The notes beneath the pieces are model-generated. The model saw only the letters and a list, made by a program, of their open reading frames with translations. It searched no databases and had not been told where the DNA came from. A program made the position numbers and the translations under genes. From Phaeoceros laevis (Eukaryota; Anthocerotophyta; Anthocerotopsida; Notothyladales), in assembly GCA_049999765.1 (NCBI GenBank), contig JBNGIQ010009429.1, positions 152,590 to 209,764 on the forward strand: DNA of 57,175 nucleotides. The letters are read 5' to 3'. This document shows, piece after piece, positions 40,595-51,885 of the stretch (positions are counted from its first letter, which is position 1; every line of letters starts with the position of its first letter).

Positions 40595-43500
40595 TCATCA
40601 TTGGAATCATTTGTATATTTTGATGAAAGAAATGTACCATGAGAAGGATTTCGCATGAAGCTGGCTGAGCTTTTGGTGATTGTCTCAGAGGTTGTGGAAG
40701 ATGCGAAAATACTCGGAGTAAGTGGAAAAGTCGTTTGAGGATATGAGAATGAATGGAAATTCGATGAAGCTCCTGTCAGGTTAGAGGATGGAAAACTTGG
40801 AGGAAATGGTAACATAGGATTTAAGATTGATTGGACATTTACTGAGCTTGGGGAACAAAAAGGAGCCCGTGCCCAAGAAGGAAACAAACAAGTCGTAAGT
40901 GGTTCTTGAGGTGTTATACCGTGCCCTTGAATTTTACAATTAATATTTGCACCAAGAACAGTGTTAGGGCAATTGGAAATGATGTTTGGACAGATAGATG
41001 GAGTTTGTTCACAAGTAGAAAGAGCATTTGAGGGAATATTTAAGGTAATTGGGATTTGTTGGTTCGAATGTGAATTTGAGGATGAATGGGAAATCATAAG
41101 GGATATGTTAGAACTGTGAGGATCCTGAGAAGTTGTCAAAGGAGATGAACTAGGAGTCAATTGAATTTGACTAGATGCAGATTGGAACTCACTATTATCG
41201 GAGTTACTTGACATGGTTTGGCTGATATTTGTACTTGATGTGGATGGAGCTATCCCACCTGAGTGGGAAATATTGGACCAAAAGTGAGGATGACAAGGAG
41301 TTTGTATCCAAGGCGTTGCAGGTTGAAAAGTTTGAGAAGGATTAAAGTTCGAGCCCCATGTTGGATGCATAAAAACATTGGGGTACCCATGTTTGGTAAA
41401 AGGAGAGAGATACATGGGGGACTTCGAAAAAAAAGGGGATTGAAGAGGTGAAGGTGGGACTGGCGTTTCTGGCAAGTTACAACATTGAATCGGAGGGCAT
41501 GAATTGTTAGGTACTATATCTTGTAAGGAAGACTCAATTGTTGTTTCCGGGAATATATTGGTATTTGGTTCAACCTCTTGAGTAAGAGGATTATATGTAT
41601 GGGGCATGGATTGGGAACATGAATTTAGATTGATAGAACATTGTGGATTTGTTATGTTCACTAACTTAGGTAAACTTCCTCCGTTTTGATCACTTGACCA
41701 TGTAGAAGGGATAGGTCTAGGACCGCTTGCTGTCATCAACATGGGTTTAGAAGGCTTTACACTATAACTACCATCTTTTTGTATACTTGGTTGTGAAGAT
41801 TGCAACTTTTCAGGTAATATATTAGACTTAGTTATAGCTGAGGGTGTAAGGTTACTACCAATTGTAATCCCATCTCCAAGTTCTTGTAAAAAACTGAGAT
41901 ATTCTGTGTCTAAAGTTCTACCCTGCACAACCACAAACAAAGTTGAGTTGAAATGAAATATAAGAAACCCATAGAATTCATGACAAACTTAATAATAAGA
42001 CCACTACAAAACCTCTGATTGCATATTTGTTCTTGGACAATCCACACTTGGGTGGCTCCCATCTCCACAAATGTGACACATTATCTGAGAGTAACATAGC
42101 ATATATTTAAGTTAATAAGAAAATTTGAACATCTGATATTCAAATCACTTATATATGTTTTATATTTTCAACCTTTATGCCATTAGAGGAAATTGGTTTC
42201 TCCTTGGGGCAAAGCCAATCTCGATGTCCGTTATCTCCACATATTGAGCATATAACAGGTTCCCTAACCGTACCTGTCAAATTAATATTCAATATAATAT
42301 TAGCTCAAAAAATATTCATATAAATAAAGACTAATGAGCACATATTTTACTCATAAATACAGAAGTACGTATTTCTATTTCTTTTCTATTTCTTCCGACA
42401 AACAAATGTATTGATAACCTAATATACTGGATTTTTGTAAAACATATACATGTAGAGAGAAAACCTCAAAAAAGGTAAATCCTTAGAAGAAGGAAAACTT
42501 CAGATGACTACAACATTTTGCACCCAACAAAATATTTACGGGGTAAAGAATTTACTTCTCTTGCATACTAAGTATGCCATTCAAGATAGGAAAAATTACC
42601 GTTCATCTCTGCAAGCTCCCTTAACTGCTTTCTTTTGTGCGCATTGTTTAGTTCCTATATATTTAGTTAACATAAAATATTTTTCAATATTTCTATCATT
42701 TACTTCAAGAGGTCACTTCAAGAGGGGATATGTAGGTATTGCAGTTTTATCAAAATTATTCTATAATTCAAATCATAAGATAAATTGAAGATTGATAGAT
42801 ATTAGATATGTATATAGGCAAACATTAATCCTATAAAATATTTATTACTACATATGGTTCAAAAGCAGTATGATAAACTTACATCCACAGGAGTCAAAAG
42901 AGGCTTAATAAGCGCAATTGCCGCATCAATTTTTTCATATGAATCACTTGTGATATATACATGAAGATCATCATTCCCACCGTCCGCTTCCTTTCCATTA
43001 TAGCGTGTACCTTGTGCCAACTGTTTAACAATTTAAGATTCTTGTCAATATAAGTGTATAGCTTAGAAAAATAAATAGTTTGAAGAAACTTATGGGAAGG
43101 ATCTATAAGTTGAGCTAAAATAAAAAAGCTCCATACCTTACCCTCTTTAATTGCACCCTTGCCTCTTATGGCAATTTTCGTTCCAGTTGCCTGTTCATTG
43201 ATATTCATGTGAGCATCTATTTCAAATTTCATATAGGAATGGAAATTAATTTTATTTTTCTTATTTATAGGGTGAAGACCGCACTGCAGCAAATGAAGGC
43301 CCACAAAATAGAAGATATGTAGATGAATACAGTGCTATGAATTGAAAAACAAAATGAGGACCTTACCAATTCCATTCTTTTTTGAGTATTCCCTCTTGGC
43401 CCAAGGATCAAACCAATGAAGTTATATCCTGGGTAGTCTTTCACCTGTTTTGCAAAGAAGTCAGTACTCATGTTATGAAATTATTATGAGACATTATCCA

Positions 43501-44543
43501 TGTAGTTTGTCACTTACCGGTATTAGTAATGTGGCTTCTTTTTGTAGTGGTTTAAACCCAGTAGGCGGTTTATATTTAGGATTCAGCCTCATGCATTCTC
43601 CTGCATGCCAATGACGTAGATTGTCATGCTTCTACTTTCATCTTTTATTTCGTTGCTTTCATAATAAATAGTCATTCTCACCAATAGCTTCCCGTCGTTC
43701 TAACTCTAGTTGCTCTCTTTTCCTTCCCTGTATTTAAGAAATAATACTCAAAAATAGTGAAAATATAAACCTAAAGCGCCACAATAAGAAGCTTGAGCGT
43801 TGAACAAAAAATGTACCTCTCTCGTATTCATTCTTTGGCCATTTGAGTCATATATTGGAGGTGGGGAGGGTGATCGTGTGAAATCAGATAAACTACTCTC
43901 CAACTTTCCACTCTCTAATTGTGCAGCAATTTGTTCGGCACGAGTCTGCTCAAAATTCGTACCACCAGACAGCCAGCAACATCATTTAATGCCACCTGGA
44001 ATATAATTTCTCATATGAGAATCAACAATGTTATAATCACTTTCTTTAAGTTTGTTATCTCCCAGATACGATTTTTTTCACATCTTCTTTGATATAAAAG
44101 TATGTGAAATATAGCACTAGAAGTTTGCTAACTTTGCTCCACGTAGCAAGCGAATAGATTTATGGCATGATGTTTGAAAATATAACCTGCAAAGCAAGAG
44201 CTCTTCCTATCTTAACATCAGGATGTTGTGTCAAATCCACGCCCCAAGCTCTGCGCTTTTTTGTTGATGTGACAACCATTTCGTCTTTGCAACTTTCTGG
44301 CTCCCATTTAGGTTTTTTTCTAGCAATTGGTGCCAATCCTCCGGGCAGCATTTTATTCTTGGGGATTAAAAATTGTAACTTCTTTTTGAAAGGCTTCACG
44401 TCTTCACTAAGACACTTGGAATCTTCAAAGCTATGCACTTCGTCCAAAGGTGGTTTAGCATCGTGTTCCATAGGTAGTGTTGCAATACTGAGATCCTTTT
44501 GTTGAGGAGTCAACTCAGTCACAATCTCTTTTGCATGTGCCAT
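40595..44543 (-). CDS. SF1: Splicing factor 1 / branchpoint-bridging protein, 3' end lost in gap
   Basis: Nuclear protein that binds the intron branch point with its KH-QUA2 domain and contacts U2AF65 early in spliceosome assembly. Exons: 44543-44187, 43945-43817, 43727-43682, 43600-43518, 43444-43367, 43190-43137, 43020-42883, 42654-42600, 42273-42173, 42084-42013, 41921 into the gap; phases agree throughout. Order: U2AF-ligand motif [12 protein letters not shown], helix-hairpin part ([19 protein letters not shown]), KH ([49 protein letters not shown]), QUA2 ([14 protein letters not shown]), two CCHC zinc knuckles ([28 protein letters not shown]), then a Pro/Ser/Asn-rich tail of over 430 residues. 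Plant SF1 carries a C-terminal RRM; I cannot see one because the frame enters the gap. Codons are strongly AT-ending, unlike the ABCG or LHCII genes. Confidence 0.93.
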
Positions 44544-45225
44544 GAGGTATAGGTTGAGCTGAAATGAAGTATAGGCTAGAGTAACATATGCACACTTATA
44601 TCATATATTACTTCCTCAAATAATCTTTTCGCAAAGTGATTCTCTTGAAAAGAATTTTAAAGATCTGGTACAGATACACAAATCAACGAGTTAAACCCAA
44701 AATCGTGATATGAAATTCTTACATAAAATATGTAATACTATATGAGGACTTCTTTCCTACTCAAAACATTGAAACAAGGAGCATTGACATCTTTGCTTTT
44801 AAACAATCCTAATATTTTGTACTTCAAAAGATACATGCCTTTGCATATCTCCGCACCCAAGAATAAGTAGAGGGAAGGTTAGAGACATACATGTGTGATT
44901 CTTAAGATAAGAAAGTTAATATAATCAAAATATTGTTCATATCAAAGTAGAAGCACATGAACACGCTGAATCATTAAGAATTGAAGAGATTGACTTGAAG
45001 AAGTTAATTACTAAAAAACTTTGGAGTGATGTCACTTTTGATTTAAGTAGTCACACGAGTTCATGCCAAGACATTGAATGAAGCATTAAAGCTTTGCTGC
45101 TCACTTCAACACTTGAGGTGAGTACCAAGGGCATGACCAAGTATACTACCTACTTTAGGCTTTTAAGAATAATTAATAATTATTAGTTCAAACTATTTTA
45201 CTTTTTAGTTTTATTCATTAGTGAA

Positions 45226-45630
45226 CTATGTTGATGATTGACCATAATGTACCATGCATGTATGATGACAGCAAGCAGACAAGGTAAATTGAAATGTGCA
45301 GGGTTCCGTGGCTTCAAACTTCAAAGCAGCGTCAATTCTAGCACCCGTCGATACATAGCGTCTGCCGGTCTGGTGACTGGCACCCCCCGTGCTGCTGTCA
45401 TGGCCGTGACTGTGGGCGCCAACGCTGCTGGGATGGATGATGTGAACCATGCCCTGGCTCGCTGCCCATTCTGTGAGGCAGACAGTGTGAGTACTGTGAG
45501 CCATGTCTCTCGCAAAGAGGGTGTGAACTGCTTCCCACATCTCCGTAGTGATATTATATTGGTACACTGCGGGTGTCTTCTCGGCCTGTCCATCGCCCTC
45601 CAGTTCGACCGTCCTTATTACCGCGAGCAC
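45226..45630 (-). CDS. Unidentified GC-rich open frame, 134 codons
   Basis: The frame is open from 45630 to a stop at 45226, without introns, and includes VYQYNITTEMWEAVHTLFAR, faintly like a kelch blade (aromatic, then W about six residues on), and a His-rich stretch. The opposite strand is open as well (45238-45705). GC content is sharply higher than in the flanks. It may be a captured gene fragment in a mobile element or chance openness. Low confidence. Confidence 0.2.
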   Translation of the reverse strand: MLAVIRTVELEGDGQAEKTPAVYQYNITTEMWEAVHTLFARDMAHSTHTVCLTEWAASQGMVHIIHPSSVGAHSHGHDSSTGGASHQTGRRYVSTGARIDAALKFEATEPCTFQFTLSACCHHTCMVHYGQSST

Positions 45631-46437
45631 GGCATGCGATTAGGGGTAGAGTACCTATTCTATAATTCCATACATCCGACCGTACGGCGTGAAGGCAGGC
45701 AATGAAGACGTGCTGACTGAGTGTGACTTACTGTACATTGGTGTCTAAAAGCATGTGCCTACGTGGGAAGTTGGTTACTTGACAGGTCAACAAGAAGTAC
45801 AGAAAACGCGAACTGGCTAATCAGGATGATGAGCTGGGGACTACAATTACCACGCCATTGTTTCTAGTTTCTAGATCCTAGATTCTGCAGTCTGAGTCTA
45901 GACCCTACAATATTCGGAATTTGCGATCGTTTTACAAATTTCCACCGAATTAAACACCGACGGCTCGAATCTTGGCGAAGGAGAACGCTGCGCATGATTG
46001 GTGCCACCTGCGTGCAAAGGTCTAGCAGTCCTTAGCGTTACTTAAGCTTGCCCTCTGGCCGAGGCAGCTTGGTGTCTCCCCACTTTTTGCTATAGGCTGG
46101 AGGCCAAGGGTTGCGCTACGAAGGCACTGGTGAGGTTGCTGGCCAAATCGCGACCTGACAGGTCCGAAGTTGAGGCAGATTTTGATACCTTTTGATTTCC
46201 CTCAAGCTTGGCTAAATGCCAGAGTTGTCCTTGGTGGCTACGCCTGGTGACCGGGTACGAGGGATGTTCACGAGAAGACAATCCTTTTTGATGTTGCGGT
46301 TTGTGTTTACAAAGTCACCCAACTTTTCACTAAAAAAAGGAAGAAAAGTCACCCAACCCACTATGAACTTCGCGTCATAATAGGTATCGCAGCCAGGCAT
46401 GACAGGCATCTTGGCACTTTTTTTTTTTTGTGAACCA

Positions 46438-46990
46438 TCTTGACACATTTTATAGCCTTGACTCCATTTTCTTAGTTTCTCCAACTGTTCTACACAGTGT
46501 AGACTATTTTAGAAAACACCGCAAGAGGTAGAGAGCAGAGAGGTGGGCAAAGAGCTGCAATGTCAAAGACCACAGTGTGGACAGCTGCTGGGATGCAAGT
46601 GGCCATGGATCAGAAGGTTTCATATTGCAACAGGTTGCATGTCCTCGTTCATTGCATATCGACCAATAGTACTCCTGCATTTGGCATGCAGGTGCGCACT
46701 TGAGGCATCTTGGCACATTTTAAACCCTATTTAGTAGCCTTCGTTGTAACCTTCTTAGTAGCCTTCTTCATTCTTAGTTTCTCCAAGAGTGTAGAAAGAC
46801 GAAGTTTTCTCCAACACCGTAAGAGGTAGAGCCGAGAGGTGGTCAAAGACCACATTGTCGACAGCTGCTGGGATGGAAGCGGGTCAGAACGTTTCATATA
46901 GCAGCAAGTTGCATGTCCTAGTTCATTGCTTATTGACCAATAGTATTCCTAGTATTTCTACACTTCGCATGCAGCATGCAGGTGCGCAAT
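46438..46990. repeat. Direct tandem duplication, two diverged copies of about 270-300 bases
   Basis: Copy A (about 46438-46700) and copy B (about 46710-46990) share CTTAGTTTCTCCAA, CACCG.AAGAGGTAGAG, GTCAAAGACCACA, GACAGCTGCTGGGATG, GTTGCATGTCCT.GTTCATTGC and GCATGCAGGTGCGCA in the same order. They differ by many substitutions and small indels, so the duplication is old. It lies 3' of the LHCII gene and has no coding sense I can find. Confidence 0.85.
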
Positions 46991-47281
46991 TGACATGCAT
47001 ATCCGGTAGCACAATGCAGTTCGTTCCAGAGCCACCTGCCAACTTCAGAAATCGTAAGTTGAGGACATGCATCCAATTGCACTCAAGAGAGGAATGGGCA
47101 CAGCTCAGATTGATCCCAAAAACGGACACATCTCACTGTCAAGGAGTGTTGAATCTCCTTCCTGTGGCGTCCAGCTGTCATCTAGATGTATAGTACAGAG
47201 TGCAATCTGGTTATCTGGCCCTAGCTGCCGCAGAATAGACTAATCAAAGATATCTAAGCTACCAGTAATTGATCTAAAGTT

Positions 47282-48367
47282 CTAAACCCCGGGGGTGAAG
47301 GTGGTGGCGTATGCCCAGGCGTTGTTGATGGCGGGGTCAGCAAGGTGGTCCTCCAAGTTCTCCAGGGGTCCCTTTTCAGTGACGATGGCCTGGACGAAGA
47401 ATCCGAATATGGAGAACATGGCCAGTCTGCCGTTCTTCAGCTCCTTGACCTTAAGCTCAGCGAAGTTGTCGGGGTCATCAGCCAAACCCAAGGGGTCGAA
47501 TGCGCCTCCGGGGTATATGGGGTCAGAAACCTCTCCCAAAGGTCCTCCACCAACACGGTAGCCCTCGACGGCTCCCATCAGTACGACCTGTGTGGCCCAG
47601 ATTGCCAAGATGCTCTGGGCGTGGATGAAGCCGGGGTAGCCGAGGTAGTCCAGACCTCCTTCGGAAAAGATCTGGGCACCAGCCTTGAACCACACGGGCT
47701 CACCGAATGTCACGCCGTTCTTTGCCAGCAACTCGGGGAAGATGCAGCCGAGTGTGCCGAGCATGGCCCATCGGGAGTGGATCACCTCCAGCTCCCTGTT
47801 CCTGGCGAAGGTCTCGGGGTCTGCGGACAGACCTGCGGTATCCCAGCCGTAGTCACCAGGGAATTCTCCGGTGAGGTATGACGGGGTGGCATTGGAGAAC
47901 GGGCCCAAGTACTTGGGGCGGTCGGGGCCATACCTGCCGAGGAAAGGTCAGAAGCGGCAGGAGACACAATGCCTGCTGGTGACCTGCGGGAAGAAGCTCC
48001 CAGCCCAGACAAGCAGGGAGAGGGAGAGAAGGCTACTTCAAGCCTTCAAGCTAGGTAGCATCCCTAAAAAAGAAAGACAACACAATTCCGGCAGAACAAG
48101 AGGCCGACACAGCCAGCTTTTCTTCCAAAGGCAAGGACAATGCCGTATCACCTAAGGAAGCCAGGGAGGCAGGGCAAGCAAATAGCAGACTCTGGAGGGA
48201 GATGAAGAGAGGGAGGCGTACCAGTCGCTGGTGGGGGCAGACTTGATAGTCCTCCTCATCTGCACGCGGGCCTCGACATTGCCGACCTTGCGGGAGAGCT
48301 CGCTGGTCTGCTTCAGGACGGTCTGGCCGGCGAAGGAGGTGGAGGCACACGCGGTGGCCGACGCCAT
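47282..48367 (-). CDS. Lhcb: Light-harvesting chlorophyll a/b-binding protein of LHCII, two exons, 265 aa
   Basis: Major antenna protein of photosystem II in the thylakoid membrane. Exons 48367-48222 and 47933-47282; one intron splits the Trp codon at the start of the WYGPDR trimerisation motif. The first 36-37 residues are a plastid transit peptide ([20 protein letters not shown]). The mature part has the LHCII landmarks: [43 protein letters not shown] (helix B with chlorophyll and salt-bridge residues), [42 protein letters not shown] (helix C), [20 protein letters not shown] (helix A) and [15 protein letters not shown]. Length 265 aa is typical. It is closer to Lhcb1/2/3 than to the minor antennae; assignment within that trio is not safe by eye. 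GC-rich third positions. Confidence 0.96.
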
Positions 48368-48447
48368 TGCTGCTGCTGCTCAAACGCCGGTATTCGGAGG
48401 AGCAGGAAAATGCAAGACGGATGCGATGAGCGAGGTGGAGGCCAGGT

Positions 48448-48527
48448 ACCATATAGGAGTGGCGAGCCTTAGAGACCACCACAACTTCGCCGTCAGCAGC
48501 ATCATCCGCTTGGTGCTCCAGCATTGG
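48448..48527 (-). promoter_or_regulatory. LHCII core promoter candidates: TATA and CCAAT boxes
   Basis: On the minus strand a TATA-like TCCTATATGGTA sits about 80-90 bases before the ATG (48448-48458), and a CCAAT pentamer about 155-160 bases before it (48523-48527). This spacing is common in photosynthesis promoters. No transcript start is known. Confidence 0.5.
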
Positions 48528-49385
48528 CTCTTGGAGATTTTACTGAGCTGACATGGCACGCCCCGTCACCCGTTTACTCCCGGGCTAGTGTCCGGGCCCC
48601 GTTCCGTTTCGTTTGCTCGACTGCTATCGTTCCCGTTCTGTTACGTCAATTCCAGTTTTTAACCAGGGACCTTGCGAGGCCTGGCTATGGCGACAGTGGC
48701 TGCCTCTGCGGCCGGTGCCGTTGTGCCTTTCGCGTCACGGCAAGGTGTGGGGAGGGAGTTTTCCGGTCTGTCTCCCTTCATCAGTTGCCGCTGCTTCTGT
48801 ACGGAAGCAGCCTTTATGAGTGTGGGGGAGGCGGAACCTGGTATGGCCGAGGGAGCAGGGATGTCAGCTCCAGGGTGGCTAATCTGCCGTTGAAGCAAAC
48901 GGTGGATTATGGTGAGGTTCTGAAGTGAGTGAACAGGGTTGCAGACAGCCTGAGGCGGCACGAACTCCAAAAGTATGGGGGCCTACCAGGAGGAGGACCT
49001 ACCATTGCCAAGGTGGCCTTCCGTTTCAAGCCGAGGATTTGTTGGAGCATTTTTTACAGTCGGACACCAATGCGGCTGTGAGTGCTTCCGATATCGGCCT
49101 GGTGGAGGTTGCGTGGCTTACGATGGTGCTATTGTGGAGGTGCTGGCAGAGGAGGATGATTGATTGTGGGTGCAGGAGTAGGTTTGATGTCCCTCAGAGG
49201 AGGGGGATCAATCAGCAAAGGAGGGGTGAATGACTGGCAGAGGAGGAGGAGGTTGGACTGAAAATGGGGGAGGTTTGATGACCGGAAGGTTGTGCCTCAC
49301 AAGCTCAGGCTACTTACACCTGGAAATCGGTATCTTCAGTTACTCCAGACTCCACAGCCAGAGGAAGAATGTTGGACGTGCCTTA
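48528..49385 (+). pseudogene. Coding-like but frame-broken stretch
   Basis: A plus-strand frame from 48687 begins MATVAASAAGAVVPFASRQG, like an organelle transit peptide, and runs to a stop at 48893. Shifted frames then read sensibly in short stretches: LPLKQTVDYGEVLK to 48928, VADSLRRHELQKYGGLPGG near 48941, and CVAYDGAIVEVLAEEDD near 49110. No convincing splice sites connect them. I read this as a decayed or fragmentary gene of unknown family; an unusual gene with tiny introns is less likely. Confidence 0.3.
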
Positions 49386-49789
49386 GGTCTGTCAGTGTGA
49401 ATGGGCGATTACCTTGTGATTTTTCTATCACAGAATACAGGCCAGCTTGTTGCACAGCTTCTCCTCCGCCTCACCAGAATCTCTCTCAATGCCCCTATAT
49501 TCACGATCTTGACAAGTACATCCCTTTTGCAACAGTAGATTCTACTTGTGAGGTGCTTGATGAGCCGGTAAACTACACTTCGATCATGAGGTCTGTCAGT
49601 GTGAATGGGCGATTACCTTTGATTGTTCCATCACAGAACACAGGCCAGCTTGTTGCACAGCTTCTCCTCCGCTCACCAAAATCTCTCTCAATGCCCCTGT
49701 ATTCACCATCTGGACAAGTACATCCCTTTTGCAACAGTAGATTCTACTTGTGAGGTGCTTGATGAGCCGGTAAAACACACTTTGGATCA
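49386..49789. repeat. Tandem duplication, period 204 bases
   Basis: Copies 49386-49589 and 49590-49789 share GGTCTGTCAGTGTGAATGGG, CAGGCCAGCTTGTTGCACAG, TACATCCCTTTTGCAACAGT and GATGAGCCGGTAAA in the same order, at roughly 90% identity by eye. A plus-strand frame stays open across most of it (SVSVNGRLP in both copies), but I see no known domain. Confidence 0.9.
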
Positions 49790-50044
49790 TATGAGAGTGT
49801 GTCACCTCAGCAATTTAAAAGACTCCCTGTCCATCGGGTTCAGGCTATTAATCACAAATCTTCGGCAGGGCGTCCTTCAAACTTTCATCCACCTTAGACA
49901 ACTCGGGCAACGACATAAGTCGGTTCTCAGGGGCAACTTTACACAACAACACTTTAAGAGACGACCCTCCTGGATGATGATCAGCTCGCTCAGCTCGCTG
50001 CTGAGACACAGCACAGAATGGAGGCACGCTAAGATCAACTTCCT

Positions 50045-50117
50045 CGATCACACTGGGGATCGAACCCAGAATCTCTGGTTTCGTAGACCAGCGCCTTATC
50101 CATTGGGCCATGCGACC
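50045..50117 (-). tRNA. trnR-ACG: tRNA-Arg (anticodon ACG), copy 1
   Basis: On the minus strand the 73-base cloverleaf starts GGTCGCATGGCCCAATGGAT. The acceptor stem pairs 7 of 7 with two G-U pairs (GGTCGCA with TGTGATC); D-loop AATGGATAA; anticodon arm CTGGT-CTACGAA-ACCAG with ACG at positions 34-36; T arm with GGTTCGATC; discriminator G. No CCA is encoded and there is no intron. It matches the usual plant nuclear tRNA-Arg(ACG) almost throughout. Confidence 0.93.
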
Positions 50118-50599
50118 ATGTGACCAGTTCAAAGCCGCTGTTAATTCCAAGATTACCGAGACATTACTGGCTACTAACACTATAGAAAAATAGCACAGCA
50201 CCATTGAAGGTGAAATTTTCACATGAGACAGGCGGTGCTCCAGAAGCTGACCTCTCGATTCGTGTGTTGTATGAATACATTGCCAGCGCTGTGCAAATAC
50301 ATTCACCGCGTCTCTCTTGTCAGTCACAACCTCGGCCAGCTGAAGCACACTCATTGCACCACACGGCCAGATGATGCTGCTGGTTGCTTACCCAGACCAT
50401 CTCCACAAAAAAAATTCCTGTCATCCTTGGAGTCGGGACCTACAGCAACGGGCTGCTCGGCTGCTCAGGAGCGTGTGGGCCGAAGGAGGAGATTCATGAA
50501 CCCGCCTTTGGTATCCCTGTACGCTGCATTGTACACCACCTACCTCCCGCTGCGGAGGAGGTCGTTCAGCTTCAGCAAACACGCCGTCTGAAAGGGAGA

Positions 50600-51165
50600 T
50601 GAACACGCTGAAGACCATCCCGGCGAGGCAGTCACCGGCACCGCCCGACACGAACCAGTAGCGCAGATCAGGCTGCAACGGCTGCAGGCTCACGTTGCTG
50701 CCTGACGTGGTTGGTGCCGTTGTAGGATGTGAGGTTGGTGTCACCGCAGATGCTGTTCTGAGTCAGGCTCTGGTCCGCGGTGGCAAGAACATTCACCGTC
50801 CTCTCCGATGCCGAGCTAGACTGGAACACTGCAGGCAGTGGCAGGCAGCCCTAGCTAGGGCAGTGAGCAACACACAAACCTGTCCTGAATCTGGGAGCAC
50901 TTGGCCCATTGTCGCGTTGATGAACACTCTGTCGGCCCAGGCCTGGAAGAAGGAAGCGTTGGGAGGAGGGTTCCATCCGTGAACCCCTCCCACGTTGCTG
51001 AAGGTTGCTCTGTTTCCTGGCCAGCCATAGGTGCTGACTTCAAGAGGTTTGAACACGGCCAACTATGCCAAAGCCGCTCACTCGGACGCAAAGCGATGCC
51101 ACCCAGAGGGTCACCAGAAGCTCCACAGACCACCCACCCCACGTTTCGCTCCCTCACACTGCGGC
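50600..51165 (-). pseudogene. Phytocyanin-like (early-nodulin-like) copy 1, decayed but with a 3' end
   Basis: Related to secreted phytocyanins. Conserved pieces: NVGGVHGWNPPPNASFFQAWADRV coded near 50990-50920 (read here as VGGVHGWNP...FQAW), ERTVNVLATADQSLTQNSIC after an acceptor at 50829, and DLRYWFVSGGAGDCLAGM near 50620. Damage compared with copy 2: both start-codon positions changed (one ATG is ACG), a net 4-base difference shifts the frame between the signal-peptide region and the copper-site region, the splice donor GT is CA, and the frame shifts again before SNVSLQPLQPD. Copper-ligand His and Cys positions of classical phytocyanins are mostly not met (GDC instead of GHC), so it belongs to the copper-free, early-nodulin-like type. 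Confidence 0.65.
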
Positions 51166-51458
51166 ACGCACGGATCCATCTTCTTCAAGGTCCGCCTACA
51201 CCCAGCTTGTTGACTCCTCAGTATACCAGGCCTTTAAGGCAGCGTGAGCAGGAGGGTTTCCACTGTAGCAGCAAAGCAACACGGCAGGACGGATTAAGCA
51301 GTGCCATCTCCTGCCAAATTAGACTACTCCAGCGTAGTCTGTTTACAAAAAGAAGAGACTGTCCTCCTTGACGGTGATGAGCTCGCTTGTAAGACAGTGT
51401 GACGACGGAGGACCTCATACCAAAAACAGAAGCCCGACCACAATCTAACGGGATCAGA

Positions 51459-51531
51459 CGATCACACTGGGGATCGAACCCAGAATCTCTGGTTTCGTAG
51501 ACCAGCGCCTTTTCCATTGGGCCATGCGACC
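51459..51531 (-). tRNA. trnR-ACG: tRNA-Arg (anticodon ACG), copy 2
   Basis: Same 73-base sequence as copy 1 except one D-loop change (GGATAAGG becomes GGAAAAGG on the minus strand). G18-G19, stems, anticodon ACG and T loop are intact, so it can still fold. Flanking similarity shows it arose in the same segmental duplication. Confidence 0.92.
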
Positions 51532-51885
51532 GTGTCAGAAGAGTATCGAGCACGCTGCTAATGGTTTCGTTACAATTACATTACTCCAAGTAAGCACCTG
51601 GGAGGCAGTTTTCAGGTACGGAGTCCTGGCTATCCGGAAAGAGTGCCAGGTCATGTCTGCAGCAGGAAAGCACGGAATGCGGTTATTACAGTTGGAACAG
51701 GCGAAGCACCATCGATACAGTGATGAGCCAGCCTGAGCACAGATACACAACAGCAAGATGTGAGATGTAGTGGGCACTTATCTGGCTCTGAGCTAGCTAG
51801 CCGGGCCACAGAGTTTTGTAACAGCACCTATATAAGTACCTGAGGGAACAACTGGAAGTGCCAGAGAAGCCGGGCACAGATAAGG

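Larger units (their letters stand above)
44544..47281. other. 2.7 kb spacer with a GC-rich island and a tandem duplication
   Basis: 44.5-45.25 kb is AT-rich upstream DNA of SF1. From about 45.29 kb composition jumps to GC-rich and frames are open on both strands to 45.7 kb; neither protein matches a family I recognise. 45.7-46.4 kb shows nothing, apart from a T run at 46422-46432. 46.4-47.0 kb is a duplicated block, listed separately. The end is the 3' flank of the LHCII gene. Confidence 0.5.

Noticed and set aside
40595-41940. Pro/Ser/Asn-rich frame treated as a separate gene
   Set aside because: It begins with a splice acceptor at 41922, and upstream exons in phase encode KH and zinc-knuckle domains, so it is the last exon of SF1.
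45238-45705. Plus-strand RCPFCEADSVSTVSHV as a LINE reverse-transcriptase zinc motif
   Set aside because: Only one Cys pair and a His fit; the rest of the motif and the reverse transcriptase are absent.
50704-50746. A 43-base GT-AG intron that would repair the frame in phytocyanin copy 1
   Set aside because: It is too short for plant splicing, and the skipped bases encode residues that fit the phytocyanin alignment, so a frameshift is the simpler reading.
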